A DNA stretch of 64,000 nt, taken from positions 3,847,464-3,911,463 of the forward strand of contig CM049320.1 in NCBI GenBank assembly GCA_026874595.1, in the 5' to 3' direction. Positions 1-10,650 of this stretch are shown one piece after another (position 1 is the stretch's first letter; each line of letters starts with the position of its first letter). The position numbers were made by a program, and so were the translations under genes. The notes below the pieces were generated by a model. It searched no databases and was not told where the DNA came from. It worked only from the letters and a program-made list of their open reading frames with translations. The stretch is from Sipunculus nudus. Lineage: Eukaryota > Annelida > Sipuncula > Golfingiida > Sipunculidae.

Positions 1-1000
1 CTGAAAAGACCTAACTAAAGATCTTCCACATGCCCTGGATATATATAGCCGAATCATACCATAATGAAATCCTTTGTTAGTAACTCTTGATTACCTGGGC
101 TGTTCTCCACTACAAACTCTCATATTCTTGTTATAACAATAACCCGCAAGGTGCCAGTGCCCAGTGGATGCCATTGCTTCTCCAGCAAAGTCCCAGTGAG
201 GTGTCACTGTGGTTTCACCTGTGTGGTATCCTAAACATGTACTGCCAATCAGTTGACACTTGGCAACCAGTTACCATCTTGTGTGGACCAGTTAGCCAGT
301 TTGTGTACACACCCAATAAGTAATCCATCCACTTTCAATCTTTCGTTGATAAAAAGAAAATATTTCAAAATCATTAAATAATTACAAATGATAGATTCAG
401 ATAGAAATATGATTGAAACAATGGGAGTTACAAAGTATGGTAGGTTTATACTCCATCTCAAAGACTCCTGATTTTTTTTAATTATCATTATAACTGCTAT
501 ATATCACCAATATCAGTTATATATTATATATATTTATATAGGTAAATATATTTTAAAGCAAAGAAGCATACTGATCACAGTATTTCCCAAGTTTGTACAA
601 GAAATTTTGAGTTACGTCAGTTGCCATTTGAGACTATATTGCCCATAAAACCCGGGTTTACCCAGTAAAACCCACTGGGCTAGGTTTTATGCTTAAAACC
701 CGGGTTTTGCCCAACCCTGGGATTAAGGCATGGTCAATAAAAACAACATTCCTCTCTGAACATGCCCCTTGCCTCCAAACTCCCTCCACAGAAAGACACT
801 GCCTGGACGTTGTCCTCAGTGTACTTTTAATTGCATTCCTGCTTTCTATTCAAACCCTGACAAGTTTATTTCTTCAAGTTTGTCAGTACGGGGGCTGTAA
901 TTTTGTTTACACTCTAAAACCTGGATGTCAGAGGTTGTAAGTCGAAATAATGGATATATTGCTAGTATTAACTATTATATACTCAAATCATTACTTATAG
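1..1000 (+). other. Probable first intron of SEM1 (partial)
   Basis: This stretch precedes the acceptor TTACTTATAG at 991-1000. No exon matching the acidic N-terminal part of SEM1 could be found in it, so the first coding exon is presumably further left. It holds two exact GC-centred palindromes, AAACCCGGGTTT at about 648-659 and AAAACCCGGGTTTT at 695-708, set in a short CCCAGT/ACTGGG-rich block that looks like a decayed repeat. Nothing else coding was seen. Confidence 0.55.
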
Positions 1001-1097
1001 ACTGGACGGGGCAGGAGGAGGATGAAGGGGATCAGAACGTGTGGGAGGATAACTGGGATGACGATGATGTAGAGGATGATTTCTCAAAACAGTTACG
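1001..1097 (+). CDS. SEM1: SEM1/DSS1 26S proteasome lid subunit, second coding exon
   Basis: SEM1 (DSS1, Rpn15) is a very small, disordered acidic protein of the 26S proteasome lid. It is also a partner of BRCA2 and part of the TREX-2 mRNA-export complex in animals and yeast. The exon lies between an AG acceptor ending at 1000 and a GTAGGT donor at 1098, and it is read with one base carried over from the previous exon. It encodes the family's hallmark acidic/aromatic segment, including [15 protein letters not shown] and then SKQLR, next to a Gln/Glu-rich stretch ([11 protein letters not shown]). The tryptophans and the DDF-S-x-QLR core match the animal family as I know it, and the last Arg codon is split by the intron (CG|G). 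The frame continues exactly into 2409-2451. Codons are GC-richer than the flanks. The start codon is outside the window, so the N-terminal acidic block cannot be judged. Confidence 0.95.
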
Positions 1098-2408
1098 GTA
1101 GGTTCTGATTACAAGTTCTACAATGAATATTGAGTTCAAAGTGTGGAACATCATGCAGGGCATACAGACATTTATCTGGTTCACAAGTACAACAAGGAGT
1201 GGTTGGGTTAAAGTATGGAACATCATGCAGCACAAACAAACAGGCATCTGTTCATCTAACACTTTCCCTGTCTCAGTATCAAAATGGAGAACCCAACAAT
1301 CCCACACTCAAATTTATTTGTTTGCTGTAAATGATATGTACACACTTGTATTTCTAAAAGATACAACTGCCCCTTGAGGCTCATCAGTTCTGTTCATAAG
1401 TTTCTATCTTTCAACCTTACAAAAGAATGCATGATACTGGGACATTTTTTGCCACAGTCTACTTCCAATTCTGGGTTGCCAGCAGACAGGGAAAAGTCAG
1501 GAAAAAAAATATATTTTTCAGGGTCAGGAAATCTCACAAAAAAAAATAGGGAATTTTCTGAAAATTAGTGGAGTCATGGAAAAGTCCTGGAATTTTTATT
1601 GGCTAAGGGTTTGATATTTCTTGTAAAGTTGTGGTGTTTGCAGGTTTAATCATGTTTCCTTTTAGAGTTAATATAAAGATCTAGGTTAATGATACAGAGC
1701 ATAGATGTACATAACTCAGACAGGGCTCAGTATTTAAGTTTGTTATTAAAATGCGTAAATAAAATGCCATTCCAGGTACCAATACGTGTCCACTCGTATA
1801 ACTAAATGAAATATTCAGCTGTTAATTAGTTACATCAATTGCCACAAGGTGGCAATACCTTTTCTAGCCGTAGCGATACAGTGAGAGCAAGTTTGATGGC
1901 TCTGTCAGAGATAGCAATTAATGTTTAAACATTTCGTCAACTAGACCAGTCTAAAGACCAGATTATATGAAATTGGCATGTAAGTTTATTCTTGAAAACC
2001 AAATGCAAGTCTGGGAATAGTTAGGGAAAAGTCAGGTTTGGCTGCTGGCAACTCTGCAGTTAACCTTCTATTAATTTGGCCCTTTAACTTATGCAGAATC
2101 AAATTTCTTGCAGGACCACACAGGAACTAATCTGTTGCAACTTTGTGCTTGCCATACATTGCAGACAGGCCTTGTCATGCAAGGGCAAATTTAAGGGGGC
2201 ATGCCCCTCCCCCAGATAATCTTAAATCTTGGAAATCGAACAATAAATGCTTAATACCCAAAAACAAATTTGGATTTTTAACATGTGATTGCACCATTTA
2301 CAGCCTATATTTTCAAAAAGTGGGAGGGGGATTCCTCATAATAGTTTGTAGTGTACCATTTATGTTTCTGTTACAATGTAATTATGCTGTACTCTTTGTT
2401 CATTTCAG
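1098..2408 (+). other. SEM1 last intron
   Basis: This intron runs from the GTAGGT donor to the TTCATTTCAG acceptor and joins the split Arg codon in frame. It contains the inverted-repeat element at 1471-2056. A GGGGGCATGCCCCTCCCCC low-complexity block lies near 2196-2214. No other exon is needed to complete the C-terminus. Confidence 0.85.
1471..2056. mobile_element. Intronic MITE-like element with terminal inverted repeats
   Basis: The left end reads CTGGGTTGCCAGCAGAC and the right end, on the other strand, reads CAGAGTTGCCAGCAGCC (14 of 17 identical). Subterminal GGGAAAAGTCAGG boxes follow near both ends, at about 1489 and 2022. The CAGxGTTGCCA style of end is typical of hAT-type elements. 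No 8-bp target duplication is clear and there is no transposase, so this is a non-autonomous, decayed copy. It sits wholly inside the last SEM1 intron. Confidence 0.55.
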
Positions 2409-2451
2409 GGCAGAGCTTGAAAAACAGGGACACAAAATGGCAGATAAATGA
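2409..2451 (+). CDS. SEM1: SEM1/DSS1, terminal coding exon
   Basis: The exon follows the acceptor CAG at 2406-2408. It completes the split Arg codon and encodes AELEKQGHKMADK followed by TGA at 2449-2451. The AELEK-x-G-x-KM ending is the conserved C-terminal helix of SEM1/DSS1. The intron position immediately before AELEK is, from memory, the same as in vertebrates. The two exons in this window supply about 46 residues, about two thirds of a protein that is normally near 70 residues. The final residues (ADK) are the variable part of the family. Confidence 0.95.
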
Positions 2452-2945
2452 TCTCTTCTGTGAAAATGTGAATGGACGATTATAACAATAACACATGGAG
2501 TGTGTGTAGGTGCATCATGGGGGTGTCATAACACTGACAACAAACGAAAATGTTCTCTTATCCGAGGATTTCGACAACCCTGGCGGGAAAACATCCAGCT
2601 TCACTCCTGTTTATTTTCACAATGTCAGTGGCCCTCTAGTTACATTTATTTGTGTTTTGTTCAGTCTTATAATACCTGTAATTCTTATTACTCAAATAGT
2701 GATCTAAATAATATTGCATCATGTTGGTAAACTGATGAAAATGAATTAAGAATATGGCTATTTCAAACTCATCATAAATCAGAAGCAGGCACATTTTCAT
2801 TAAAAAGTTGCTCAGTAACAAGCCAGTAAGAAAGAGGATGGAGTAAAAAAGCTATCACCACGTTGAAATACTTGATCAATATACTGTATTTAAACATTCA
2901 TATTTTGTAAGTAAAATGTAATAAATAATTGAACGCTAGTTTTGC
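2452..2945 (+). terminator. SEM1: SEM1 3' UTR with AATAAA
   Basis: Non-coding sequence follows the SEM1 stop. A canonical AATAAA lies at 2920-2925, about 470 bases after the stop. The cleavage site is expected 10-30 bases further on. The assignment of this signal to SEM1 is by position. Confidence 0.6.
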
Positions 2946-3272
2946 TTGTTATTTCATATTCTTGTAAGAGCTGAAATGGGTGGAAATTTTTTATGTGAGC
3001 CCTCCATAGGTATTACTTGAGATCCTGTTACCATGAAAACACTGTTTTATCAGGGAAAATTCAAACTGTTAAAATGGGAATTCTATCTGTTATGCCATTA
3101 AACACATACATGCTACTTTGTGGGCAGGAAATACTGCGGCTCTTGTGCGACTTTACATGGGGGGGGGGGCACTGTATGAGTGAACCGACTTATAAACACT
3201 TTACATGATTTGTGTTAATGTTCATTATTTCTTTACATTTGAAAACTTATAAAAGCTTGTACATTTGTAACA

Positions 3273-4409
3273 CAGAGTATGCGAAATCCGTCGGTCCTGC
3301 GGACCTGACCGGCTGAAAACGGGCGGGTCGGATAAAATCTCTAATCCAGCCGGACCTGGTGTCCGTCTGTTTCCAAGCATTACATATTATTCGAATTGGA
3401 GACCAACTTTCCTTAATTTGCTTGACTGTCACTGCGTAAACTGCTCCATGTGCATTTGTTGTTATAAATTTGATGGCAAAGCGAAGGCAGAATACAGATG
3501 GCCGTGATTCGCCTGTGCATTTAATTTCTTTAAAAAGATAAAATCGCAGCCAATCAAAATTGCCATAAGAGTTACTTATGAGCCATTCAGTCCGTCAGTC
3601 TAAACAACAGACGCTATTATTGGATAATTTGGTTCTCAGACATTTCGCAAGATGCCAATTCGCAGCGTCAAACGTGCCGTTTCGCCCCAGACGTTTTCGC
3701 GACTTCTTGTCAACGGGGCCAGGAGCCTAAATTATTTTTAAGTTGAAATGAGATAATCAACCATAACTCGCCAGTTTGTATACTTGTGTGTCAAAAAAAT
3801 TATGAACGGACCCTCAGTTGGGAACTATCTGCATGAGAAATTTCACACGACGTGCGCGGTGTCTTAGAATATAGTGCCCCACTGTCCCGCCAGAGGTCGT
3901 TCCTAAATCAACATGTGTGCTGCGTCCGTTGCGATCAGGACATCAGGGGGCGAATTTGATTGTACAAAACGTCATGGTTACAAAACAACATTTTAAGTTT
4001 AAACCGATCGGAAATGCTATAAAAGATTTAACTGATACAAGCCTTATTTTTTGTATGGACACTCACTGACTAGCCATTATAAATTAATTACCCAGGCATT
4101 TTCACCATGTACCCATAGGTCCCCTGAGCAAATAAAATTTCATTTTTTTTTAATTTCCATACAACATTTCCCCTTTGAATGTATTAGAGATGTTAATTTG
4201 TATTTATACTTCTCAGTATTATATGAATAATTCTCTTGACACAAGTTATTAATGATAATTTTTAATCATAGAAAAATATAATTGGGCATTAAAATATCCA
4301 ATAAATATACTTCGTGGCAGGTCCTGCAGAAATCTGGCAGGACCGGCTATAAGCCCTCTGCAGCAGGACCTACTGTCCTCCTGCCAACTGCAAGTTTTCG
4401 CAAACTCTG
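3273..4409. mobile_element. Non-autonomous hAT-like DNA transposon with exact 6-bp target duplication
   Basis: The left end is CAGAGTATGCGAAA and the right end, on the opposite strand, is CAGAGTTTGCGAAA (13 of 14 identical). Both flanks carry an exact GTAACA (3267-3272 and 4410-4415). Subterminal regions are rich in GGTCCTGC/GCAGGACC inverted boxes (3292-3330 and 4316-4385). No open frame resembles a transposase, so the copy is non-autonomous. The CAGAG...GCGAA ends suggest hAT. That superfamily usually makes 8-bp duplications, though groups with 5 or 6 bp have been described, so the superfamily call is tentative while the element itself is well bounded. Confidence 0.7.
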
Positions 4410-5910
4410 GTAACAGCTCCTATTTATTTCAGCAGTGTTCTACTTTCCTTGTGTAAATAAAGAAGAGAATGAGATGTTATTTATTGTCAGATACCATTCA
4501 GTTTAGGCCTTCCATTCAATAAGCCATCTGAAAAACTCTGCATTTTCTTAGATTTTATTGAGAAAAAAGCTAAAAAATTGTTTAAAATCTTCTCCTCCAA
4601 AACTGTCATGCCAAATTGTTCAATATTAATTAAACAGAAATAATCTCATACCATCTCTCTCAAGTTTGTTCAAATGGTTAAATTTGGGTGAATTTTGGCT
4701 GAGTTACAGGAAGTTGAACTTAATTGTCTGTCTAAAAAAGCATACTAAAATGACAATCTCAGAAACGGCCGGAGCTTTCATCAACAAATTTTATGCCAGT
4801 GTTGGTCACATGAGTCATATATGAAATTCAGGTATTGGTGGCACCCCCTGCCTTGACCTTTTTTTGAACTGGGGTCATTGGTCATCTGTATATTAACCAA
4901 TAATTTCTAAGGAATAGCAGGAGCTACCATTCCCAGATTTTATGCAATAATTTCTCACATATCAAATGTTGTGGGATTCAGCTTATTTTTTTGTAATCTG
5001 CATTTACTTAAATTTTATAGGGAAAAGGCTGAAAAACCTTTAAAAGTCTTCTACTTGTAAACAGTCCAGCCAAATTGTTCAATATTTTACAGAAATGATT
5101 CCAGAGGCAAGCCTTCTCAAGTTTGTTCAAATGGTTTGCATTTGATGAATTTTAGCAGAATTACACAAATTTGAACTTAGTTATTTGGCCAAGTAAGCAT
5201 ACTGACATAGTAATCTCAGAAATGACAGAACCTAGCACTACCAAATATTGTGCAAATATTGGTCACAAATGTTGCAGATTTTGTGTTGTCACCTACATTG
5301 ACCTGGTTTTTATTTGCAAAAACCTCATAATTTTAACCTCTTTCGGCTGATAATGTTTATGATGAAACTGTCAAGTTGAATCGTTCAGTTTTTCAAAAGA
5401 ATTATCCTAGGACATGGTTCTTTCAATCATATAAGAATAGATTGAGTTTGTTGATTTTTGGTTGAGTCGTGAAAAGCTTAGGTTGGTCTTATGGCCATTA
5501 TTATGTCTATTTCAAACTGAGGACTGCAATAGTGTTCTTCTACAAAATTGTTGTTTCAATTATAACTTCTGTGACATTGCACAAAAATTATTCTTAGGTG
5601 GCCTTTGTTCAAGTTTACTTGAATGATTTTTGGCAGAATTATTGGACCTTTAGCAATGAAGGAACTGCATCTTTTATTATTATAGATATTTTTGGTAAAA
5701 AGTTTATGAATATGTCAGCTTGAAAAAAAAGCATTTTATCCAAAGTATTTCAGTACGTGTAAACAGATTTACCAACAGGCAAAGATTGTGTCTGTATCAT
5801 TAACTGGGTTGAAAAACTGCCAACTGTTTCAGATTTTGCAACAGATCAAGAGTTCATTCAGTGCAGCCAGATATAGGTCAAGAGTTCATGCAGTGCAGCC
5901 AAGCACAAGG

Positions 5911-6020
5911 CATGTGATCACTGCATTGGTGTCATGTGAACACCTCATGGCCAACATGTGATCACCTCATGGGTAGCATGTGATCACCTCATGAGTATCA
6001 TGTGATCACCTCATGGGTGT
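5911..6020 (+). repeat. 22-bp tandem array inside A1
   Basis: About five units follow the pattern CATGTGATCACCTCATGGGT plus two bases. The best-kept units start at 5955, 5977 and 5999. Each contains the palindrome GTGATCAC. The array was not seen in the other A copies, so it is a local expansion. Confidence 0.8.
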
Positions 6021-6160
6021 CATGCCCCTCAGGGCTGCATGTGGAGCCAATCTGTGAGCTTATGCAATGATGTGGCTACTATTTCAGATTAGGCAACAGG
6101 CCAAAGGTCAGTCTGGATCTATTTATAGCTTCGGCAGACTGCCAACTGTATCAGATTAGG

Positions 6161-6535
6161 TAACAGGTCAAGAGTTCACTCAGTGCAGCTAGGTACAGGT
6201 CAAAAGTTCACTCAGTCTAGCTAGTTCACTCAGTGCAGTAGCTGCATTCTATTTATAGTGTTGGCAGACTGCCCACTGCGTCAGATTATGCAACAGGTCA
6301 AGAGTTCACTCAGTGCAGCTAGGTACATGTCAAAAGTTCACTCAGTCTAGCTAGTTCACTCAGTGCAGTAGCTGCATTCTATTTATAGCGTTGGCAGAAT
6401 GCCCACTGTGTCAGATTATGCAACAGGTCAAGAGTTCACTCAGTGCAGCCAGGTACAGGTCAAAAGTCACAGTCTAGCCAGGTGCAGGTGGTGAGTTCAC
6501 TCAGTGCAGTAGCCTGAGCTAGCAATTTGTCACAG
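6161..6535 (+). repeat. About 131-bp tandem repeat inside A1, three units
   Basis: The phrase ACAGGTCAAGAGTTCACTCAG recurs near 6163, 6294 and 6425, each followed by GTCTAGC and GTTCACTCAGTGCAGTAGC. The same phrase occurs in the A copies at 12140-12200 and 53300-53520 and, reversed, at 58020-58110, with different unit numbers. Confidence 0.75.
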
Positions 6536-7107
6536 TTCACTTTGGGCAACTGCCTTTCTCACCTAAGCCTGGTCAGCCCCATGCATCAGACTCAAGGTAA
6601 GTCTGATGTATTGGCCTGATATATTTGCCTGTCTGTGATGGCTTTCTTGTTCACAAGACAGGTGTCGCCACCTACAATGACTTTTGCACAATGTATGTGC
6701 CTCCTTATTTCTACGAGGAATTTGATATAATCAGCCTGAAATTTATACATATCGAATATCTTTGTCATATACAAGACTGGTGGTTCCACCTACAATAATT
6801 TTTGCACAGTGTTTCCCTGCTTATTTCTCATGAGGGGTTTGTTATATCAGTCTTAAATTGGGCATATGTATATATCTCTGATAGCTTTGTTGTATACAAA
6901 ACTGGTGGTGCCAGCTACAATCATTTTTGTGTTGTGTGCACCCATACGAGAATTTCAGCAGTGATGTTTGTGTAATTGTTTCTTATTCAAAATGTTTAGT
7001 ACTTGCATTGTTCATATACATGAAAAGTAATGGTCCAGTATTGAAGAATTATACCTGGTGTATTTCCCAATGCACAGGTTTGCATTAGGCCTCTAGGCCT
7101 TGTTTTA

Positions 7108-8172
7108 AATTCGGAAGTAAGATCGGTCACATGTGAACTGCTGCGCCCTCATTTTTGGTTGACCTCTGACCTTTCCTCTCTGCCCAGCGTCCATTTGTGC
7201 GTCTGTTTCCACACATAAACCCACATATCTCGGGAACCGTTTGACCGATAAGGCTATAGATTTTGCACAAATGTAGCCCTTGGCAAGCTTTATAACATAC
7301 ACTAAAAATTGGTGGCGCCCCCTGCAAACATTTTTGCACAGCGTCCATCTGTTCATCTGCCTTGGGATAAAAACACTCGTATCTCTGCATTGGTTGGACT
7401 TAACCATCTGAAATTTTGCATGTGTATGGACAGCTTTCTTGATTTTATGACAGGTGGCGCCATCTACATTCAAGTTTAAGCTGCAGACATCCAAGCTCAT
7501 ATCTCGGGGACCGTTTGACCAGTTGGGCCAAAATGTTGCATGTGTATAGATCTCACATAGCTCTTAATCATACACAAAATTGGTGGTGCCACCTGCCACC
7601 ATTTTTGCACAGCGTCCGTCTGATTGCCTGCCGTGGGCCAAAATCACTCGTATCTCAGAAGTGGTTTGACTTATCTGCCTAAAATTTTGCATGTTTATAC
7701 ATTTTGGATAGCTTTCTGGATTTTCCGGCAGGTGGTGCCACCTACATTTATGTATATGCTGCAGACATTCAGGCTTATATCTCAGGACTGGTTTGACATC
7801 CCCCCCCCCCTGAATTTTTGCATGTGTATTGATCTCACATATCTCTTAATCATACACAAGATTGGTGGCGCCACCTGTCATCTTTTTTGCACAGCGTCCG
7901 TCTGTTCATCTGCTTTGGGATAAAAACACATATCTCTGCATTGGTTGACTTATCCACCTAAAATTTTGCATGTGTATACATCCTGGACAGCTTTCTAGAT
8001 TTTATGACAGGTGGCACCACCTACATACACATTTCGGCTGCAGACATCCAGGCTATTATGCACACACACCTCAATCTATTTCCCCTTGCCACTCAATCCA
8101 TGCCTCACTTCACCTTTCCCACTCTGATTTTTAAGGATACACGTAGTCGCTTGTTGACTACCCATATTCTAG
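7108..8172 (+). mobile_element. Family F Helitron-like element, copy F1
   Basis: The body is made of about 270-280-bp modules. Each alternates a GACAGGTGGCGCCACCTACATT box and an ACTGGTGGCGCCACCTGC box, with TATCTCGG...GTTTGAC phrases between. The 3' end has a stem GTAGTC (8143-8148) pairing with GACTAC (8156-8161), then 7 nt, then CTAG at 8169-8172. This is the canonical Helitron 3' layout of hairpin followed by CTRR. The next bases, TTTTTGTGTTG, are internal family A sequence, so F ends inside an A element. The 5' boundary is uncertain and no Rep/helicase frame is present. Confidence 0.6.
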
Positions 8173-8365
8173 TTTTTGTGTTGGGTGCACCCATGCCAGA
8201 ATTACAGCAGTGATGTTTGTTTAATTGTTTCTTGTTCTAAGTGTTTAGTACTTTCATTGTTCATATACATGTTACATGTTCTTGAAAAGTAATGGTCCAG
8301 CATTGAAGCATTATACCTGGTGTAATCTCATTGCACAGGTACGCATTAGGCTGGTAGGCCTTGTT
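8173..8365 (+). mobile_element. 3' remnant of a family A element (A2) interrupted by F1
   Basis: The sequence from TTTTTGTGTTGGGTGCACCC to AGGCTGGTAGGCCTTGTT matches the last about 190 bases of A1 (6920-7105) and A3. The left part of this A copy is missing or replaced by F1. Confidence 0.65.
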
Positions 8366-9861
8366 TCCACAGAAAGGCAAACCTGTACAGTAATGCTTTT
8401 CCATTGGAAAGGCGAAAATTTCAGAGTATTATGATCCCTGATATGTATGGTTCGTAGTTTGCCCTCAAGCTGAAAGTCGAATATTGTGAGTTGAACCACT
8501 TTGGTCAAATATGACCAAACTTTACTTGGTAAACTGTTCACCTTAAAAAAATACTGTTCGCTTTGCAGGCCTGTAGATAAAGGTCTACTAGCCGAGAGTC
8601 TCGGTTTGCTTTAATCATGGACTGATGGTGAAGAAGCTGCCTGTTAACTGACTACACATGATCAGATGTCATATGATGACATAATATATTGCCATACAAT
8701 GATACGATAGTGACGATAAGTGCTACAAATGTCGTTAAATAATACATGGCTCTTCATAATTTGACACAATCCCCTCTTTGGGGCGCTCCTGGAGCCATGT
8801 AACGCTCCAAAGTGGTGGCTTACCGCATAAAGCCGTCTGAATTATAAAGTTACCCTTGGACCCCATCAACCCCTCCCCTTAATCTGCTTCTATCTGTTAT
8901 TTGGCGTGTACCTGCAGTCGCTTGTCAACTGCCCATTTCCTCGCTATTTTGTAACAATTTATTAGTAGTTTGCACATGTACATGAGTCTTTATGAGACAG
9001 GTTCTTTTTACTTATAAGTTTCTGGACTCGATCTAATATCTCGATTCCATACCTCTGAGTCCTTGAGTCTGAGTGCCTGAAAAAGTCGTCTTGAGTCTGG
9101 ACTCGAGTCCTATATCACTGATGGATAGAATCATGACAATCGATGCATTAATTATTCAGATACTTGAGCTTTTGTATCAAACGTTTAATTATTCCGGGGT
9201 GCATAAACAGGCCTCCTAACTCATTTTTTTTTTTTAATTTTAACGTTTTTTATTTAACAACTAAAACAAGGGTTGTATAAGAGTAATTCAAATATAATTT
9301 TATTTCAATTTGCAGTTCAACAATATGCCAATATTGCTTTCAATTTCCAAAGAAAGAATATCAGAAGTATCATAAGTACCATCGCAATTATAATAGAGCA
9401 CGTTATTATCACATGACCTGACAGTGGCAACTGATTCTGTCACTGGGTTACGTAGATCACGCAAAAATCGTTACCGCAGAGTGGTACGGACAATACGCCT
9501 ACGGTTGTGTTGGAATCGCCTAGCGTTATGCAGTTGCTGCAGATAAATCCCAAGCTTGGAGGTCGTTACTACAGTCTTCTGACCTGGTGATCCCGGGGAA
9601 TTCTCACGTGGACAGCGGCTAAACCTTTATGCTGCGAAAGCCGCTATGAGAAAATAGGAACTGGCCTTATCAGGCCCGTGTTAGATCAGCGATAAATTCA
9701 ACTGTTCTTATATATAAGTTTAAAGATGATTAAGTTCAACGCCAGCTAATGGCATGATTTTTATTTGTGATTTTTGCCTTATTCTGCATAATGAACTTGG
9801 TAATTCCTGCGGAGAAAGGTTGTGTCGGGTCACGGGTGTGTGACCTGGTTCATCTACAAGC
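8366..9861. other. Unassigned intergenic DNA with a decayed Helitron-like 3' end
   Basis: No gene was recognised. At 8914-8932 a GCAGT...ACTGC hairpin embedded in GCAGTCGCTTGTCAACTGCC resembles the 3' hairpins of F1 and F2, but its terminal CTAG has decayed to CTCG. The stretch 9400-9700 is GC-richer and unique, with no readable frame of note. Confidence 0.4.
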
Positions 9862-10391
9862 TGTTATAGTGTAAATAAACACGGCACATGCATGTTATAA
9901 TGTAAATAAACACGGCACATGCATGTTATAGTGTAAATAAACACGGCACATGCATGTTATAGTGTAAATAAACGCGGCACATGCATGTTATAGTGTAAAT
10001 AAACACGGCACATGCATGTTATAGTGTAAATAAACACGGCACATGCATGTTATAGTGTAAATAAACACGGCACATGCATGTTATAGTGTAAATAAACACG
10101 GCACATGCATGTTATAGTGTAAATAAACGCGGCACATGCATGTTATAGTGTAAATAAACACGGCACATGCATGTTATAGTGTAAATAAACACGGCACATG
10201 CATGTTATAGTGTAAATAAACACGGCACATGCATGTTATAGTGTAAATAAACACGGCACATGCATGTTATAGTGTAAATAAACACTGCACATGCATGTTA
10301 TAGTGTAAATAAACACGGCACATGCATGTTATAGTGTTAATAAACACGGCACATGCACGTATAGTGTAAATAAACACGGTACATGCATGCA
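9862..10391 (+). repeat. 31-bp minisatellite, about 17 units
   Basis: The unit reads TGTTATAGTGTAAATAAACA followed by CGGCACATGCA and is repeated head to tail with very few changes: some CGCGG for CACGG, one CACTG, and small indels in the last two units. Each unit contains AATAAA on the + strand and, across the join, the palindrome CATGCATG. The near-identity of the inner units suggests recent expansion or homogenisation. The array lies outside the recognised mobile elements. Confidence 0.95.
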
Positions 10392-10650
10392 TGTTGTATC
10401 TGAAAGCCGTGTAACTGAAGGTGGTTGGTTGCATATGTCCGGAAGTTTAAAGGTCACTATATGCAAAACGTGTTTTGCAAAACTCTGGTTAATCTCACTT
10501 GCCGCCAGATGACCTTGCTGAATGTGTTTGGATTATTTTGGCGGCCTACCCCCCCCCCCCCCCTCCCCCCCCCCCCCCCACACACGTTATAAACATGGTA
10601 TAAACTAAACGATCAGCCTGTGTACCGTGGGATCAGCGTTTTACGGTTCA
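10392..10650. other. Spacer with C-rich tract
   Basis: This is unique sequence with a poly-C tract at about 10551-10579 interrupted by single T residues, followed by CACACACG. No coding signal was seen. Confidence 0.6.

Larger units (their letters stand above)
4516..7105 (+). mobile_element. Family A element, copy A1 (5' truncated)
   Basis: This copy aligns by eye with the copies starting at 10651 and 51706. It begins inside the element, at the block matching about 51830, and so lacks the TTTTTAGCGAACCTGTGAGC head. It runs to the family 3' end, an AGGCC...GGCCT hairpin followed by TTGTT at 7105. Its middle holds the short tandem arrays listed separately and its 3' part holds GGTG-x-CGCCACCTAC boxes. 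Open frames in it differ from copy to copy and are not genes. Confidence 0.7.

Noticed and set aside
7105-7500. 131-codon minus-strand frame with Cys/His content, and similar frames at 38408-38967 and 53976-54417
   Set aside because: All fall in family F modules; the similarity comes from the DNA repeat, and the frames are interrupted differently in each copy.
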